Shown piece after piece: positions 48,074 to 60,852 of a stretch of DNA of 64,000 nucleotides. The stretch comes from Piper betle. Its lineage: Eukaryota > Streptophyta > Magnoliopsida > Piperales > Piperaceae. Made by a program: the position numbers and the translations under genes. The stretch is taken from positions 1-64,000 of the forward strand of contig JAURVB010014879.1 of NCBI GenBank assembly GCA_033002965.1. Direction: 5' to 3'. The stretch's first letter is position 1; the number at the start of each line of letters is the position of its first letter. The notes beneath the pieces were generated by a model that was not told the DNA's origin, did not search any database, and worked only from the letters and a program-made list of their open reading frames with translations.

Positions 48074-51000
48074 TGTGGCTCTTTTATTATTGGGAACAAT
48101 GTTCATGGTCTCCTCAGGCTTCCCCTATTGGTTTGGATCCGAAATCTCCTTGGGTGAGAGGGGACAGGGAAATTTCTGTGGCGTCGACACCATTCGGATT
48201 CTAGGAAGCTACCTTTTTCTGGTGATTATTTGTCTTTTTTTTAATAATTTAATTATATTAACGATATTTTTTGGAATTTTCGTTAAATCACCTAAAAAGA
48301 GGAGAGGATGGGCGGCGATAGGCAGCACTTGAATCTCCTCCGGCTGATTTATTGGTTTTTGACGCTCTCTCTTCCAAAGAGGTTTTAGGTTTGATTTTTG
48401 TTATGAACAAGTTCTTAACCTTCTTTGCTCGTTGGTGGCATTGAGGGTTAATAATACTATTTCTGCTAATTGGTGGGTAATGTGTTACCAAAAAATCGCG
48501 TTGTGAAAAAAAAAAGACTTGGTTGTTAGGCACTAGGTCCCTTGTGTCTATTTCAATGTAGTAGGTAATATAGCAAAACAATTATTATTGTTGTTGTTGT
48601 TGTTGTTTTTTTCATGCTTTTAATTACGCTGCAATGACAAGCTTTGTAGGCTGGAGTTTCTTTGTCCTTATAAACAATTTTACGAAAAAAATGCCAACTA
48701 TTTCAAAATTAAGTCGTTCGGAAAGTAGATATAAGAAAAAATAATTTAATTAGTCATTACTCGACAACTAGAAATGACAATGTTTTTTGTGTTGAAGGTG
48801 GTAAATGTCATCCTTGTTGCTTGGTATTATTTTCTGCTAATATTTTTACAATTTAATTTATACTCGTAAACCAAATAACAAAAGCATAGAGTGATAAATT
48901 TATTTATGGTGCATTGCATTTTCATCTACAAGTCATGACCCACCATTTCCAAGCAAATCTTGTAAACTAAGACTTGCAATTCTAAAAATGCTAGGTCTTC
49001 TCCACTCCATAGAGTTCTTGATCAAACTAAATATTCACTTGCACAAATACTTGTAATTCATTTAATCTGAAAGGCTATTATCATACACTTTATAATAATA
49101 TAAATAGCCCACATAATTCATGACCATATTTTTAATCCACTTATAAGTGCTCATGGGTGTAACCATATATAAGTGCTCTATTCTAATTCATAATTAATAT
49201 AAAAATAGTTCAAAACATGGTATTGTTTTGTGGCTAAGTGTTCAACACACAATTAGTTAGACATGACCAGCTAGTTCTAAAGACCAAACTCCGCTACACA
49301 CAACACTGCTCATCCATACCTAGGGCATACTACCATGTGTTCTTAGTTCCCTGCTGTTCAATCCACTAAAAACAGGCCAAATATATCACAGTTTTTATCA
49401 TGTCATTCACATGCTAAGGACCTTAGATGCCCAAGTAACATACTGTTTGGATAAGGACATATCTCCCTGACGGAGGGTCATGGCTTCGAACCAGCAAACC
49501 ATAATTTTTAACTTCTTACTAAAAAGTCTATCTGTTTTACATTAAAAAATATAATTTGGACAAGGACTAAAAAATAAAATTGTTAACATTTTCTCATAAA
49601 AAGGTCCATAATCACCCACTCCGTACAAATTACCCACTTTTACAAAGGGACATACCGCCTACAAATTATATAATCTAACTATAAAAATCACCTTCTTATA
49701 ATAGCTGAAAATCATTTACTTATTGAGAAAATTTCACTTTTTCAAGTAAGTTATTTTAGTCATTATAAATAAGTGATGTTCAAAATGCATTGACATTAGA
49801 AATGAAGTTTATTATTGTTTAGTTAAAGTAATTAATTTTTTCATAAAAATGGTATTAGGTTAATCTCACACCAGTCGTGAAAGAGTCTGACATTAGATAT
49901 AACTTAATAAAAAAACTTTATTTCATAAGCTAATTTTTGAATTAAGAAAAACACCTTATACTTCTTTCAAGACCCTTATTCATTTTTTATGTAGAGTATT
50001 TGAATAAGTGGGTGATAATTCATTTTTTAAAGTTATTATTTGTTTTCAAGTAAGTTATATATTTATTTTTTAAGTTGATTATTTGTTTTCAAGTAAGGTT
50101 CATGACTGCCAACTGATATGTTATACCAACAACAAAACTGAGAGAGAAAATAAGGAGATGATGCTTTCCAATTCAATTATGTTTCGAATGTCATAATTCA
50201 TAGGCCTAATTCGACAAAGCAAGCTATCATTCACAATTATCAAGATTAGATTTCTTATGACATTTGTAATAGGAAGGCATATTGCTGTAAGACTTGTCAC
50301 TTCGTTTCTACATGATTCTACGAGCTTCGAGTCCCTTATCATTAACCCCAACTTAAAACTACATGTGAGTACTGATGTGCCGTCTTTTCCAGTAAAAACT
50401 CAAGAGGTCAGTGAAGAATGTTCATATGACACACGAAGATTAAGAAGAAAAAGAAGAAGATGATAGCATGCCTTACTAGACTAAGTGTGAATTAGAGCTA
50501 AGAATAGGGATCTACCAACATTTGTTGTTTGGTTGATCTACCAACATTTGGGACAGGTATGGGGCCAAAACTGTCGGCAGTTTGATTGTCAGGTTGTTCA
50601 AGATACAGCTAAGTTCAATTGTTTAGCATAACAAGTCCCCTTAACAACTTTGGATCCTCCTGTTTTGGTTGACTGTGCTATCAGTACAAGCTGGTCTTTT
50701 AATATGGAGGAGGCTGGCAGTATCATGAGTTGCTTTGGATCTTCTAATTATGTGAATATGATTGAAAGGGAAACCATACAAATCATCTGATGGGCTTCTG
50801 GTTTTTGGTCTCTTGATGGTATCACTTTGCATGAAGAACATGGAGGGGTGGTCCTAATCTAATTAGATATTTTACTTCTTTTACCAGTGGAAATGATAGG
50901 TTAATCTAGTCAGTAATTTAGTTTGTAGACATGGGTCGAAATGATTTGAGGTGGTTGATCATCCACTGTGCTTGTATAGAACAAGTATTAAAGAGTATAC

Positions 51001-52608
51001 ACATCATGTTGAGCTTGAAAAGGAGATGGCAGTTCTCTAACTTTGTGCTTTTTTTTGGAGGTTGTTAATTGTACAGCTTAAGGGTGATCATTTTTTTCCC
51101 ATCATTATATGTTCTATTTGGAGACGACATTCAAAACTGGAATCATCAGATGTCTTTCCTAACACCAACCCTCATCCTTTTGTCCAGGTTTGAAACCGAC
51201 AATGAATAAGCATTAACTGAGTTATGAAGGCTTTTCACAAAGTTGTCTTGAGTAATGACAAAGTACCAAGCAATTAGTGTTGGGGTTAGGCCCATTTGAG
51301 TAGTAGGGTTTAATAGTAATATACGAGAGAAATCAAAAGTTAAAATATAGTAAATTTTTAATTAGTTTAACTCCGATTTTAAAGATATTCATTGAATGAG
51401 AAGATAAATTAAAGTAACCTTTTTTTGGTTGAATGTCCTATTTCTAGTCACAGCTAGACTTTTAAATCCCATAATAATAAGAAGAGCTGTGTAAAAAATT
51501 GAACATTATTGAATTCAACAACCTCTTGGCTACACCAATCTGTACACATTGTCAACATTCCACATGTTGTCAGCAAAATTGACAATTCTAGACAGCAATC
51601 TGGCAATGTGATTAGATAGAGATATATATACTTAAGTTGAAAGTGTTGTTAAAGTCCATTGCCACCAGCAAATCCTTCTCCCTTCCAACAGACTAAATCT
51701 ACTTCTCCTAATGCAACCTCTCAAGTGTCCATACACAAATATAATTCAAAACTGTTGAGGTTGATCTGTACAACAATAATCAAGATAGGCAAAGCATTTC
51801 GTTTGGCAATTTTTAGATGCCATGTCCTTATTCTCTTCTTTCACCACAAAGAAATGGAAGTACAGGAGACAATATCTTGAAATGTAGCAATGAGCCTTAA
51901 TTTGTTCCATTAGTGTAGCAATGAAGTTGCTCCCAGTCAGCAATGCTTGCATTTGATAAACTATTTATTTAATTTGTTTGTTTTTCGATATTTGTCAACT
52001 TTGTATTTTATAAATCATTAGAGGCAGTCTTATTAACAAGAAACTCATGTTGGCAATAGAAAAAAATCAGATTCAAATATAACTGCAATAGAAAAGTAGG
52101 AGAAAAAAGTCAGTTGAAGTGGATTTCTTTCCACTGACAACGAAGTAAAATGCTGCGAACTGATCCCCATCTACAAGCTTCAACATAGAACAGATCCCCA
52201 TATGCCAAAACTCATAAACTCATTGCTTGCATTCTTATTGAGCTTTAGAGGGAAGGGACCTGAAAAAAAGGTAAAGCCAGCAAGAAATTAAATTACTATA
52301 TTGTTTTAGGTGCTAATATTGAATCACAAAGCTGAATGACAAAAAATTGATGTCATGGTACAGTGTATGAGGATGATATTGATGCTATACAAAGTTAAAT
52401 AATGAGAAAAGACTCGTCTTAACACTCACTATGGTTAATGATTTGAGGGTTCCCTATCCATAGCTGAGATGCCACTTGAAATTGATGTTTGTTTTGCCGT
52501 TGTTCTTGGTTAAATCTTGATCTTAGCTCATTGGACAGTTTATTTGGAAAGATTTCGCACCTCGTTTCTTCATTTACCACTTGTATTTGCACTGTATCCA
52601 ACCATTGT
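48074..52608. other. Intergenic spacer
   Basis: No gene was recognised. A TTG microsatellite lies near 48586-48610. Around 49470-49500, ATAAGGACATATCTCCCTGAC followed by TCATGGCTTCGAACC resembles the A/B-box part of a tRNA-derived SINE, but no complete tRNA fold is present. Between 50500 and 51300 composition is less AT-rich without a recognisable frame. Confidence 0.4.
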
Positions 52609-54588
52609 CTAAACAAATTTCTCTAATCCATAGACCAAATTCTGCAAGAAGAAACAAGAGTTAAAGCTCTATTTTTTTGTGCTAGAAATTATCATTAATT
52701 AGCCCATTCGTTGGCTGAAGGTTACAACCATTCATTGAATGGCCATGAGCCATTGAGTGTTGCCATTGAACCCCTTCACTATCTATAAATATATACCCAA
52801 CTGTCAGAATAATACACCGTTCAGAATGTGCTTTCTATTTTGATGTTCTGATGCTTGACATTCTCAAACGACGTTGATAACAATGACAATTCAGTGGTTT
52901 TACCTGTCGATTAAAACGACTTTTAACTACTGATATCGTTATGAACAGAGGAATATTTTCTGCCAAGATAGATGGTTCAATCAGGAGAAAAGCTTACCTT
53001 AAGCCGGCCGACCTTCCTGATAGCAATGATCAGACCTGGCATTAAGCACTTCAAGTCTGTAATATTATGTCTGATAGAGAAAACCTGGGAATTGTTCCTG
53101 ATCAATTCATCTGCACTGTAATAACTGGCAAGAGAAGAAGAAAGTATACTCGCATCACTGATATAATAAACATTCATACCTCCTCAAAACCTGAGAAGTG
53201 GACTGTGGTACTTGAGGCAAGCCCTGGAAGAACCATGCTGTGCACACGAACTCTGTCTTCTCCGAGAAGTTGACCACGAGCCTTTATCCAAGAAATGCTT
53301 CAATCAGAAGCTCATCAAATTTTCACATACAGCCACAAGATTCTATAATATATTTCTCTCAAGAAACGCAACATAAAAAAAATTGTTACTCTCACCAAAA
53401 CACTCGTTGAGATGTTTTCATCTTATATTGTATATTTGACCAAGGTTTGATATATTGTTAGCTATTTGCTTAGCAACAGATGAAGCAAGATCCTAGGAAA
53501 ATGTTTTCATCTTACAAATGAATTGGGCCTTGATTCAACAATTTCTACATTGTTGTAGTGGAATGAAGCTTGAATGGCGGCTTGTTGAAGTAGAACAGAT
53601 CCAATTAAAAGTGTTGGTGCCACTAGGCATCCCTGTGCAAAGTCTACTGTTTTGAATCTTGAATCTGAAGAAGCCCAATGCACTTACTGATATAAACATA
53701 TGAAATATCTCCACGCTGGCCTTTCCACAGAATGCAGATAAAGCAGTTATTGTGCTCAGTTCAATCTTGGGAACATATACAACACTCTTCATCCCAAAAG
53801 CAGATGCCTGCCACAACATGGCCGGAGTCATAATCAAGGCAAAATGTCATTTTGGATTTTGCCAGAAACAAAATGTTACTGAATTGAAGATTAAGCAGAA
53901 TCAGAAGAAGGGATATACATACTTGTTTAACATTGTCATACACATTAGAAGGGTCAGTGAAATCAACCACAGCTCCAATTGCTTTCGAATGTATAATCAC
54001 AGTTCAAAAAAAACAGGCTACTTAAGTAGGCCTTGAGTCATCTACGAAAAGTAATTAACACTAACAAATTTGATAGAAATCAACCTGAGATATAGATCCC
54101 AAAACCATCGTCAAGTCATTGATTATTGGAATTTCCAAAGGCTCCTCCATGTTGCAAACCTAATAACCACATTCTATATACAAGTTACCACAATTGAAGG
54201 AAAAAGGATTTCAATTTCTGAATTTAGGATAAATAAAAACCTTAACTATGTCTTCTCTAACATGACGAGAATCCACGGCACCAGCGAGCTCCATTCCTCT
54301 AGCTCTAGAAATAGCAGCCACTGCCACCTTACCAATGTCCATAGTAGCACCATTGACCACAACCTTTTCACAATAACATCAAAACCCATGTATTGGATCC
54401 TTAGTCTGGCATTGGTAGGCAGCCAAAAATGAATTGAAAAAAGGCCAGGAAGTGGAAAGAGTGGAGATGGGCACCTTTATATTGTTAGGAGAAGGTTGCA
54501 TGGAGCAAGAAATGGGAGAATTGAGGTGTGTTCTTTTGGTTGATCTCTGGTAAGCAGCAGAGTGAAGTGGATAGCTCAAGGCGGCCAT
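52609..54588 (-). pseudogene. CRR1: CRR1-like (dihydrodipicolinate-reductase-like NDH assembly factor), damaged
   Basis: Ten exon-like blocks on the minus strand: 54475-54588, 54241-54363, 54085-54159, 53923-53988, 53715-53807, 53516-53632, 53396-53492, 53180-53281, 52998-53084 and 52609-52641. They encode about 300 residues: MAALSYPLHSAAYQRS (plastid-transit-like start), VVVNGATMDIGKVAV, GAVVDFTDPSNVYDNVKQ, GMKSVVYVPKIELSTITALS, GCLVAPTLLIGSVLLQQ, SNLGQIYN, ARGQLLGEDRVRVHSMVLPG, CLMPGLIIAIRKVGRLK and NLVYGLEKFV. This matches Arabidopsis CRR1, a stromal protein required to assemble the chloroplast NDH complex. Three lesions are seen: no AG acceptor before exon 4 (AT at 53989-53990), an intron 6 of only 23 bases, and a frameshift in exon 7 that brings in TGA. 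Functional protein is unlikely unless these are sequence errors. Confidence 0.85.
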
Positions 54589-55107
54589 GGCAGCTCCTTG
54601 AGCCTCTTCTCACATCTAGTGAAGTAGCAGGAGGTTGGTAGAACAGCATGACAATATGATCAACGGATAACATGACATATACTGTCAATTATGTTCTGAC
54701 ACAGCTTATGCAAGTTTATATATAAACACTGTCAATTATATTATTATAAGAACTCTAAAACAAAAGGGATATAGAATTGGAGGATTTTTAGCCATGCGTA
54801 ATTAGTTCTCTAAATATATTTTGTTGTTGTAAAATTTGAGCTTAAATAAAAATAAAATTATAAATTAAATAAAATTGAGCCCAGCATCAAACTAGGACAA
54901 ATTATTATGAACTGTTGGCACCTCGTTTTCTATTTAACTATGGCAAATTTATTAATAGCCACTAAATGAAAAAACACATTATCTGATGAAAAAAGGTTAG
55001 ATTTTGTGAACTAAAAATAAATTTCTTTCTAATCCAACAAGTCAATAAAGGTTTATTTTATTGATTCTAGTCAATACCAAGTCAAATTTTTATATATTTA
55101 AGTCGGG
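54589..55107. other. Promoter side of CRR1-like gene
   Basis: Because the CRR1-like gene is on the minus strand, its promoter would lie here. A TATATATAAA stretch at about 54716-54726 (plus strand) is the only candidate TATA-like sequence noticed. Otherwise AT-rich spacer. Confidence 0.35.
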
Positions 55108-55600
55108 CCCGGCCGCAATTGCGAGTGGTGGCGGGGGCAGTGATGATGGTAGTGGTGGGCAGTGGCTGGGGTAGACCTGGCCATGACGGTGGGCGGTTGT
55201 AGGGGGTGGCAGTGGTGGTCATGGAGGGCCCCGGCGGTGGGTGGTGGTGGGGGCTGTTGGTGGAGGTTGTCGCAGGAGATGGCAAGTGGAGGGCCTGCGG
55301 CGGAGGTCGTTGTAGGGGCGGTAGGTTGGGGGTCGGGGGGCACGCGGTGGAGGTCGTCGTAGGGGGGGGGGGGGGTGGGGGTTGGGGCGCTTCAGGGGCA
55401 CACGACGGAGGTTGTTGCAAGGGGTAGTGGGCGGGGGGGCCATGACGGGGGTGGCGGCCCACGGGTGGAGATCGTCGAAGGGGGCTGGTGGGTATCCGTC
55501 AAAGGCTCGCGGACCGGCGGGCGGGTGCCCGGATGTGTGGGCCAGGGGGCAAGGGATTGTGGGCCGCTCGATCAAAATCGAGCAGCCCAAATTAATTTAC
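55108..55600. repeat. GC-rich minisatellite-like block
   Basis: The plus strand is extremely G-rich. A word of the form GTGGAGGTCGTCGTAGGGG recurs at about 55259, 55302, 55344, 55404 and 55464 with variations, about 43 to 60 bases apart, so this is a degenerate tandem repeat. A 14-base G run lies at 55360-55373. The right end holds a hairpin, GCTCGAT/ATCGAGC, at about 55566-55584. Proline-rich frames on the minus strand and glycine-rich frames on the plus strand are compositional. It may be the body of a GC-rich transposon, but no paired ends were found. Confidence 0.6.
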
Positions 55601-57500
55601 CCTACGTGCACAGCTAAATAGGGCATTGCAGATTGATTTTATATATATATAAAAGCATACACGCATGCATGCATCACTCTTACGCAAGACTATGGTAAAA
55701 TCTTCCGGTATTATTCTAACTGTTTGTATCGTATCATATGTGTAGGAGAAGAGACAAATGGCCCAGTAGTTGCAAGTGAGGAAGCATAGTTGCTATCAAA
55801 AACCAGGCTTTGGTCGCTCTCCTCCCATCGCGTGCGGACAAGCCCCTTCTCTTTTGTGCATGCTCACGGGAACGTTGATCAGAACTCAGAAGCCCTTTTA
55901 CCTTTTCCTTTTCCATGTGCCGGTGCACAGGAGCGGCACACAGCATGCAGCATTTTACTCTGCTTATCTTCAGTCTGCTGCTGGGAGCTTACAACTTCTG
56001 TTTTCCAGAAGCAAATACCCCATTTTTTTAAGTATTTATTTGCCTTGCAACAACCATTAGGCTTCACTTGCTGCTAGTTTTTTTTGTTTTGTTTCAAAGT
56101 AGAAACACTGCAGTAACTTGGGCAAACCGCTGCATTGATTGGAAATTACATCCGAGTTAGCTATTTGTATGCTGTTAGTCAAGTCAATTATAGGGAGGTA
56201 ATGACTTGTATATAAATTTTTTAAAAAATTATTTTTTAAATTAATTTTTAAATTAAGAAAGGTCCGTCTAGTGCTGTATAAACAAGCTGAGAATTGAGCA
56301 CAATTTTGTTTATTTACGGTTTATTTCTCAACGACTTTATTTCAAGTCAACTTTGATTTAAACGTTCACTTCTTCGAGTTTAGTTCGTGCTTAATTAAAC
56401 TAATCTTGAGGAGTTAAATCGAGCCAAATATAAATATTTGATGGTTTCACCGTGGTCAATTTTTATGTCTTTATTAATAAAACATGGTTCTTAAAGTTGA
56501 GTTCGTTTGTATTCTATCAAATTCAGTTTCTATTAATGTTTTCAACTTTATGGCTTTTTTTTAGAAGTATAATTGTGGTTAGTATTTAACAATGCTAGAG
56601 GTTCCCTAATGTGGTTCCCACTTCCCACTAGATACAAGACCTCTTGAATGGACCCCGGATATAAATTAAGCGGTAAATGTTCCTTGATTTACACACATTT
56701 TATTTGAATATATTCAAAAAAGTTGCAATTAAAGATAACAACAAAGTCAACCTTTTAAATTACTTTTTTTGGTAACCATTCCATTTTAAAAAATATAAAT
56801 TTTTTTCTCCCAACATACCCAATGAACCTACTAGCCACAACAAATAAGTGGTTGGTCGGTTTATAATTTTATCGATCATTTGAACTAAATTAGAATAAAT
56901 TGTTATATACCTTGTTCAACAATTTAGAAAAAATAAAAATTATTTAATAAGAGTACACAAATTGGTAAACTTAACAACACCATAAATATATATATATATA
57001 TATATAAATTTTTTTAATAAAATAATTTTTTATAAAATTATATTCGCTACAACATGGTATAGTTTTGATTAATTAATCAAATAAACCCATTTTTGCATGG
57101 GCAGCCAACAATGGTTGTTAGTTACATTAACAAATTCTAGTGATATAAAATAATTATAAAATTATGTATGACACCTGTAACAGTCACCAGATCACTGTAA
57201 ATTATAAAAAAAGTTCTAAAAATTATCATTAGCCATGTAAATAATTTAAAATAAGACTCCATCTTTGAATTAAATCGAGTCGAAAAAAACCAAATAAAAC
57301 AAAACAAAAAACAATCAGAAAAAAATTGAACTCGGACATGAATTTTATGATCAATAATAATTCATTTAATAAAGAAAAAAATTAATAATTCTGTTAAAAT
57401 GGGTTCAAAACAGCTTTGACATTCTCTCTTTTGTTTTTTAATATATTCTGCTTACCCACAAACTTAAGTGTTATGCCAACCTGTGTGATTTTGAATTTAA
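55601..57500. other. Spacer
   Basis: The part from 55690 to 56100 has mixed composition and open frames on both strands, but none resembles a known protein. The remainder is AT-rich. A TA run lies at 56988-57006. Confidence 0.4.
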
Positions 57501-57639
57501 GGCAATATCATCCGTCCACGTGTACAGAAACACAAATTCCCACAAACTGCCAAACATTATCAGCCGTCAGATCATAGCCGTCCGTTTAGGATCCGATTAC
57601 CGGACCACAGCAACCCCGATAAATCGAACCGATCTCCGA

Positions 57640-59177
57640 CCGTATAGAACAGGGAAGCCTCTCTGCTCTCTCTTCTTCCCCCAACACCACTCACCACCTC
57701 CGAGGTGCCGAATTTCGAACGATTTTGAATCTGTTTTGCAGAAAAAGACAGCGTTTTTGAATCTGGGTCTGTCTTCTTCCGAGCTTCGATGTCTTCTTCT
57801 CCGCGTTTGTTGCGGCGTTTCTGCTCCTTTTCCGTCTTCTCTTCAGCCCTTGCACAGCTCTGAGTGCTGCGCGGCACTGGTTTGAGGACTGCTCGGTGGT
57901 TGTGTGGTCGTCGTCCGGCTTCTTATCGGATGGATTCTTGGATGTTTGAGCTCTCTGCAAGCTGTTTCTGCTGAGCTTTGAGTGAGGTCTCGCGCTGGGT
58001 TGGACGCTGGGAAGCGTGGTTGTCGCTTTGTGAAGTGTTGGGGAGTGAGCTAGCTGCTAGCTGGTGGGGGTGGGTTAGGTTGCTTCCTGGTTAGTAAAGA
58101 TGGATTCTTTGGTGGTTTTGGTAAGTGAGTGAGTTCTTGTGTGGAGTTGAAAAGGAAGGGGGTGTGGTTTTGCTTTGGTTTATCCTTGTGTTGTGAAAAG
58201 TCAGTTGCTTGGGAAGAGGGGCGGCGTCTGAGTTTGAGGTATATTCTTGGCCCCTTGCAAAATTTTCCTTGTACCTCACTGGCGAGAGTATTCTGCAATC
58301 AATGTTTACCGTAGAAGTGATGCGAGCCATTGGATGTCTGCCTGTCTTCTCTTCAAAGGGATGTCCTACTCTTTCTGTTCTCTGTTTTAGCTTGGTGATA
58401 AATGCTGTATGGAAATGTATACATGATGTTTGGTGAAAAATGATTAGAAATCTGATACGGCATTCAAGGGACTACAGGGGGTTGTCGACCTTGTGAAGTT
58501 GGGATTTTGTTATTTTATTTTATTTATTTTTATACAATTACTGTGGTAAAAAATGCTCCTGCTATGATCAGGATGAGGTGTTTGTCGTGTGAGAACACCT
58601 CAATGGTCCTTGCTTTTTATTGCAGATTCATTTTGTGGGTTTGGTAGTGCTTACTTTCACTAGTTTCTGGCACAATTATTTGGTATTTTCTGTCAATATG
58701 TAGGGCTGAATATTTTATCAGCCTACCTGCCTTGATTAGCATTACAGCCATGAAGAACCCCTCTGAGAAGCTTCACTTAGGTGAAGAGTAAAGTAATGAT
58801 CTGGGTAATTGTTAATCTGTCTCTTCTAAGAGCAGTCAATGGAAAATGTTACTCTTCTCCATTTCCGAGTGCTTTCTCCTTCACATTTTCATATTCATTG
58901 AATGAGGTTGGGACCAAGTTGTCTGGCTTTTAGTACCTGGATTCAGTAGGCCGACCATTCTTTTCACTGAAGTGTTGTGCAATTTTCTTGACACGTGGGG
59001 CATTGATTCCTTGCTTGTGTAATTTGTATGTATTCTTTAGTAGAAGACGAATGCAAATTGTTTGTCTCTTTAAAGACATCATTGCCATTTCTTTTTGTTT
59101 CTACTGCAGATTTATCATTGGATCATTTTCCATCTGCATTCTGCTGGCCTTCGCTTGTTCCTGTTTCCGGATCAATC
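57640..59177 (+). other. Probable 5' leader and leader intron(s) of the ARM gene
   Basis: A pyrimidine-rich, moderately GC stretch at 57650-58090 (CTCTCTGCTCTCTCTTCTTC) looks like a transcribed leader. The ATG of the ARM gene lies about 1.1 kb downstream, shortly after a good acceptor (CTACTGCAG at about 59102-59110). I infer at least one long intron in the 5' UTR. The donor could not be fixed. Short frames here are not considered genes. Confidence 0.45.
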
Positions 59178-60852
59178 ATGGTTGAGAAAGGTGAGGAGAT
59201 TTCAGATACTCAATCCCAGCCAGCCGATTTTTGGCTTTCACGTGCACAAGAGCTTGTCCCCAAGGCGCTGGAAAGTGCAAGATCTGTGAAGGGGTTCCCG
59301 GGAAGATGGAAGATCATCATTTCCAAATTGGAGAAGATACCATCTAGCCTCTCCAATCTGTCCAGCCATCCCTGCTTCTCCAAGAACACTCTCTGCAAGG
59401 AGCAGCTGCAAGCTGTGGTCAACAGCTTTAATGAGACAATTGAACTTGCTAAACGATGTGTAGAGGAGAGATACACAGGCAAGCTTCAGATGCAGAGCGA
59501 CCTGGATGCGCTTTCGGCTAAGTTGGATTTGAACTTGCGTGATTGTGGGCTTCTTGTAAAATCTGGAGTGCTGGGGGAGGCCACCATCCCATTGTCAGCT
59601 GCTCAATCCAATGGCATCGAAGGTTTGCAGTGCAATATAAGAGAGTTACTTGCTCGGCTTCAAATTGGTCACCTCGAGGCCAAACATCAAGCCCTTGACA
59701 CCCTTGTTGATGCCATGAAGCAAGATGAAAAGAATGTGTTGGGTGTGATGGGAAGGACCAATATATCAGCCATTATACAGCTGCTGACAGCCACTTCTCC
59801 CAAGATCAGGGAGAAGGCTGTTTCTGCTATCTGCCCTATTGCTGAATCAGGCAGCTGTGAGAATTTGCTTGTTTCTGAAGGTGTTCTTCCACCCCTAATC
59901 AGGTTAGTGGAATCCGGGAGCTCAATGAGCAAGGAGAAAGCCACAATCTCCCTCCAGAGGCTGGCCATGTCTGCGGAAACTGCTCGTTCGATTGTTGGAC
60001 ATGGCGGGGTCCGGCCTTTGATCGATGTCTGCCACACGGGGGAGTCAGTTTCACAAGCTTCTGCGGCTGGTTGCTTGAAGAATTTATCTGCAGTTCCAGA
60101 GGTAAGACAAAGTCTAGCTGAGGAAGGAATTATAAGGGTTATGATCACACTTTTGGATTGTGGCATTCTTCTTGGATCCAAGGAGTATGCTGCCGAGTGT
60201 TTACAGAATTTGACCTCTACCAATGACAGCTTGCGGCGGGCAGTTGTTACTGAAGGTGGAATTCGGAGCCTTTTGGCTTACTTGGATGGCCCATTGCCCC
60301 AAGAATCTGCCGTTGGGGCATTGAGAAATCTAGTAACCTCTGTTTCAGCGGAAGGATTGATCGCCCTTGGCGTTCTCCCTCGCCTCCTTCATGTGCTCAA
60401 AGTGGGATCACTAGGTGCCCAACAAGCTGCTGCATCTGCAGTCTGCAGAATTTGCAGTTCAGCCGAAATGAAGAAAATGGTTGGTGAAATCGGATGCATC
60501 CCTCTTCTAATCAAGATGCTTGAAGCCAAGACGAACAGTGCGAGAGAGGTGGCTGCTCAAGCAATCTGCAGCTTATTAACTGTGCCACAGAATTGCAGGG
60601 TTATCAAGAAGGATGAGAAGAGCGTGCCCAACCTTGTGCAACTACTTGATCCAAGCCCACAAAACACAGCAAAGAAGTATGCCATATCTTGTCTTGGATC
60701 TCTATCTTCTAGTAAAAATGCAAGAAATTAATGGTTTCTTATGGGGCAATTGGGTATTTGAAGAAACTTAGTGAAATGGAGGTTCCTGGTGCAAAGAAGC
60801 TGGTTGAGAGGTTGGAGAGGGGAAACTGCGTAGCCTGTTCAGTAGGAAATAG
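59178..60852 (+). CDS. Armadillo-repeat protein (At5g50900-like) with C-terminal frame breaks
   Basis: One coding exon. The frame from ATG 59178 runs to TAA at 60729-60731 (517 residues). An N-terminal helical region (FPGRWKIIISKLEKIPSSL, then SSHPCFSKNTLCKEQLQ, then LQMQSDLDALSAKLDLNLRD) is followed by armadillo repeats from about residue 150 to the end (REKAVSAICPIAESG, VLPPLIRLVESGS, AAGCLKNLSAVPEVRQ, EYAAECLQNLTSTNDSLRR, ESAVGALRNLV, GCIPLLIKMLEA, VPNLVQLLDPSPQNTAKKYA). Relatives are plant ARM proteins without a U-box, probably protein-binding scaffolds. The family C-terminus persists past the stop in two other frames (LMVSYGAIGYLKKLSEMEV, then LRSLFSRK, TAG at 60850-60852). One missing base in the A run at about 60714-60718 and one in the G run at about 60819-60822 account for this exactly. 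Confidence 0.88.

Noticed and set aside
49440..49560. tRNA-like TTCGAACC block
   Set aside because: A complete cloverleaf cannot be drawn; at most it is a degraded tRNA-derived SINE.
55082..55621. Glycine-rich (plus) and proline-rich (minus) open frames
   Set aside because: They are low-complexity translations of a G-rich minisatellite, with no start context, splice sites or family resemblance.
55770..56077. Two overlapping frames of about 95 residues
   Set aside because: No family resemblance and the frames overlap on the same strand without codon-like features.
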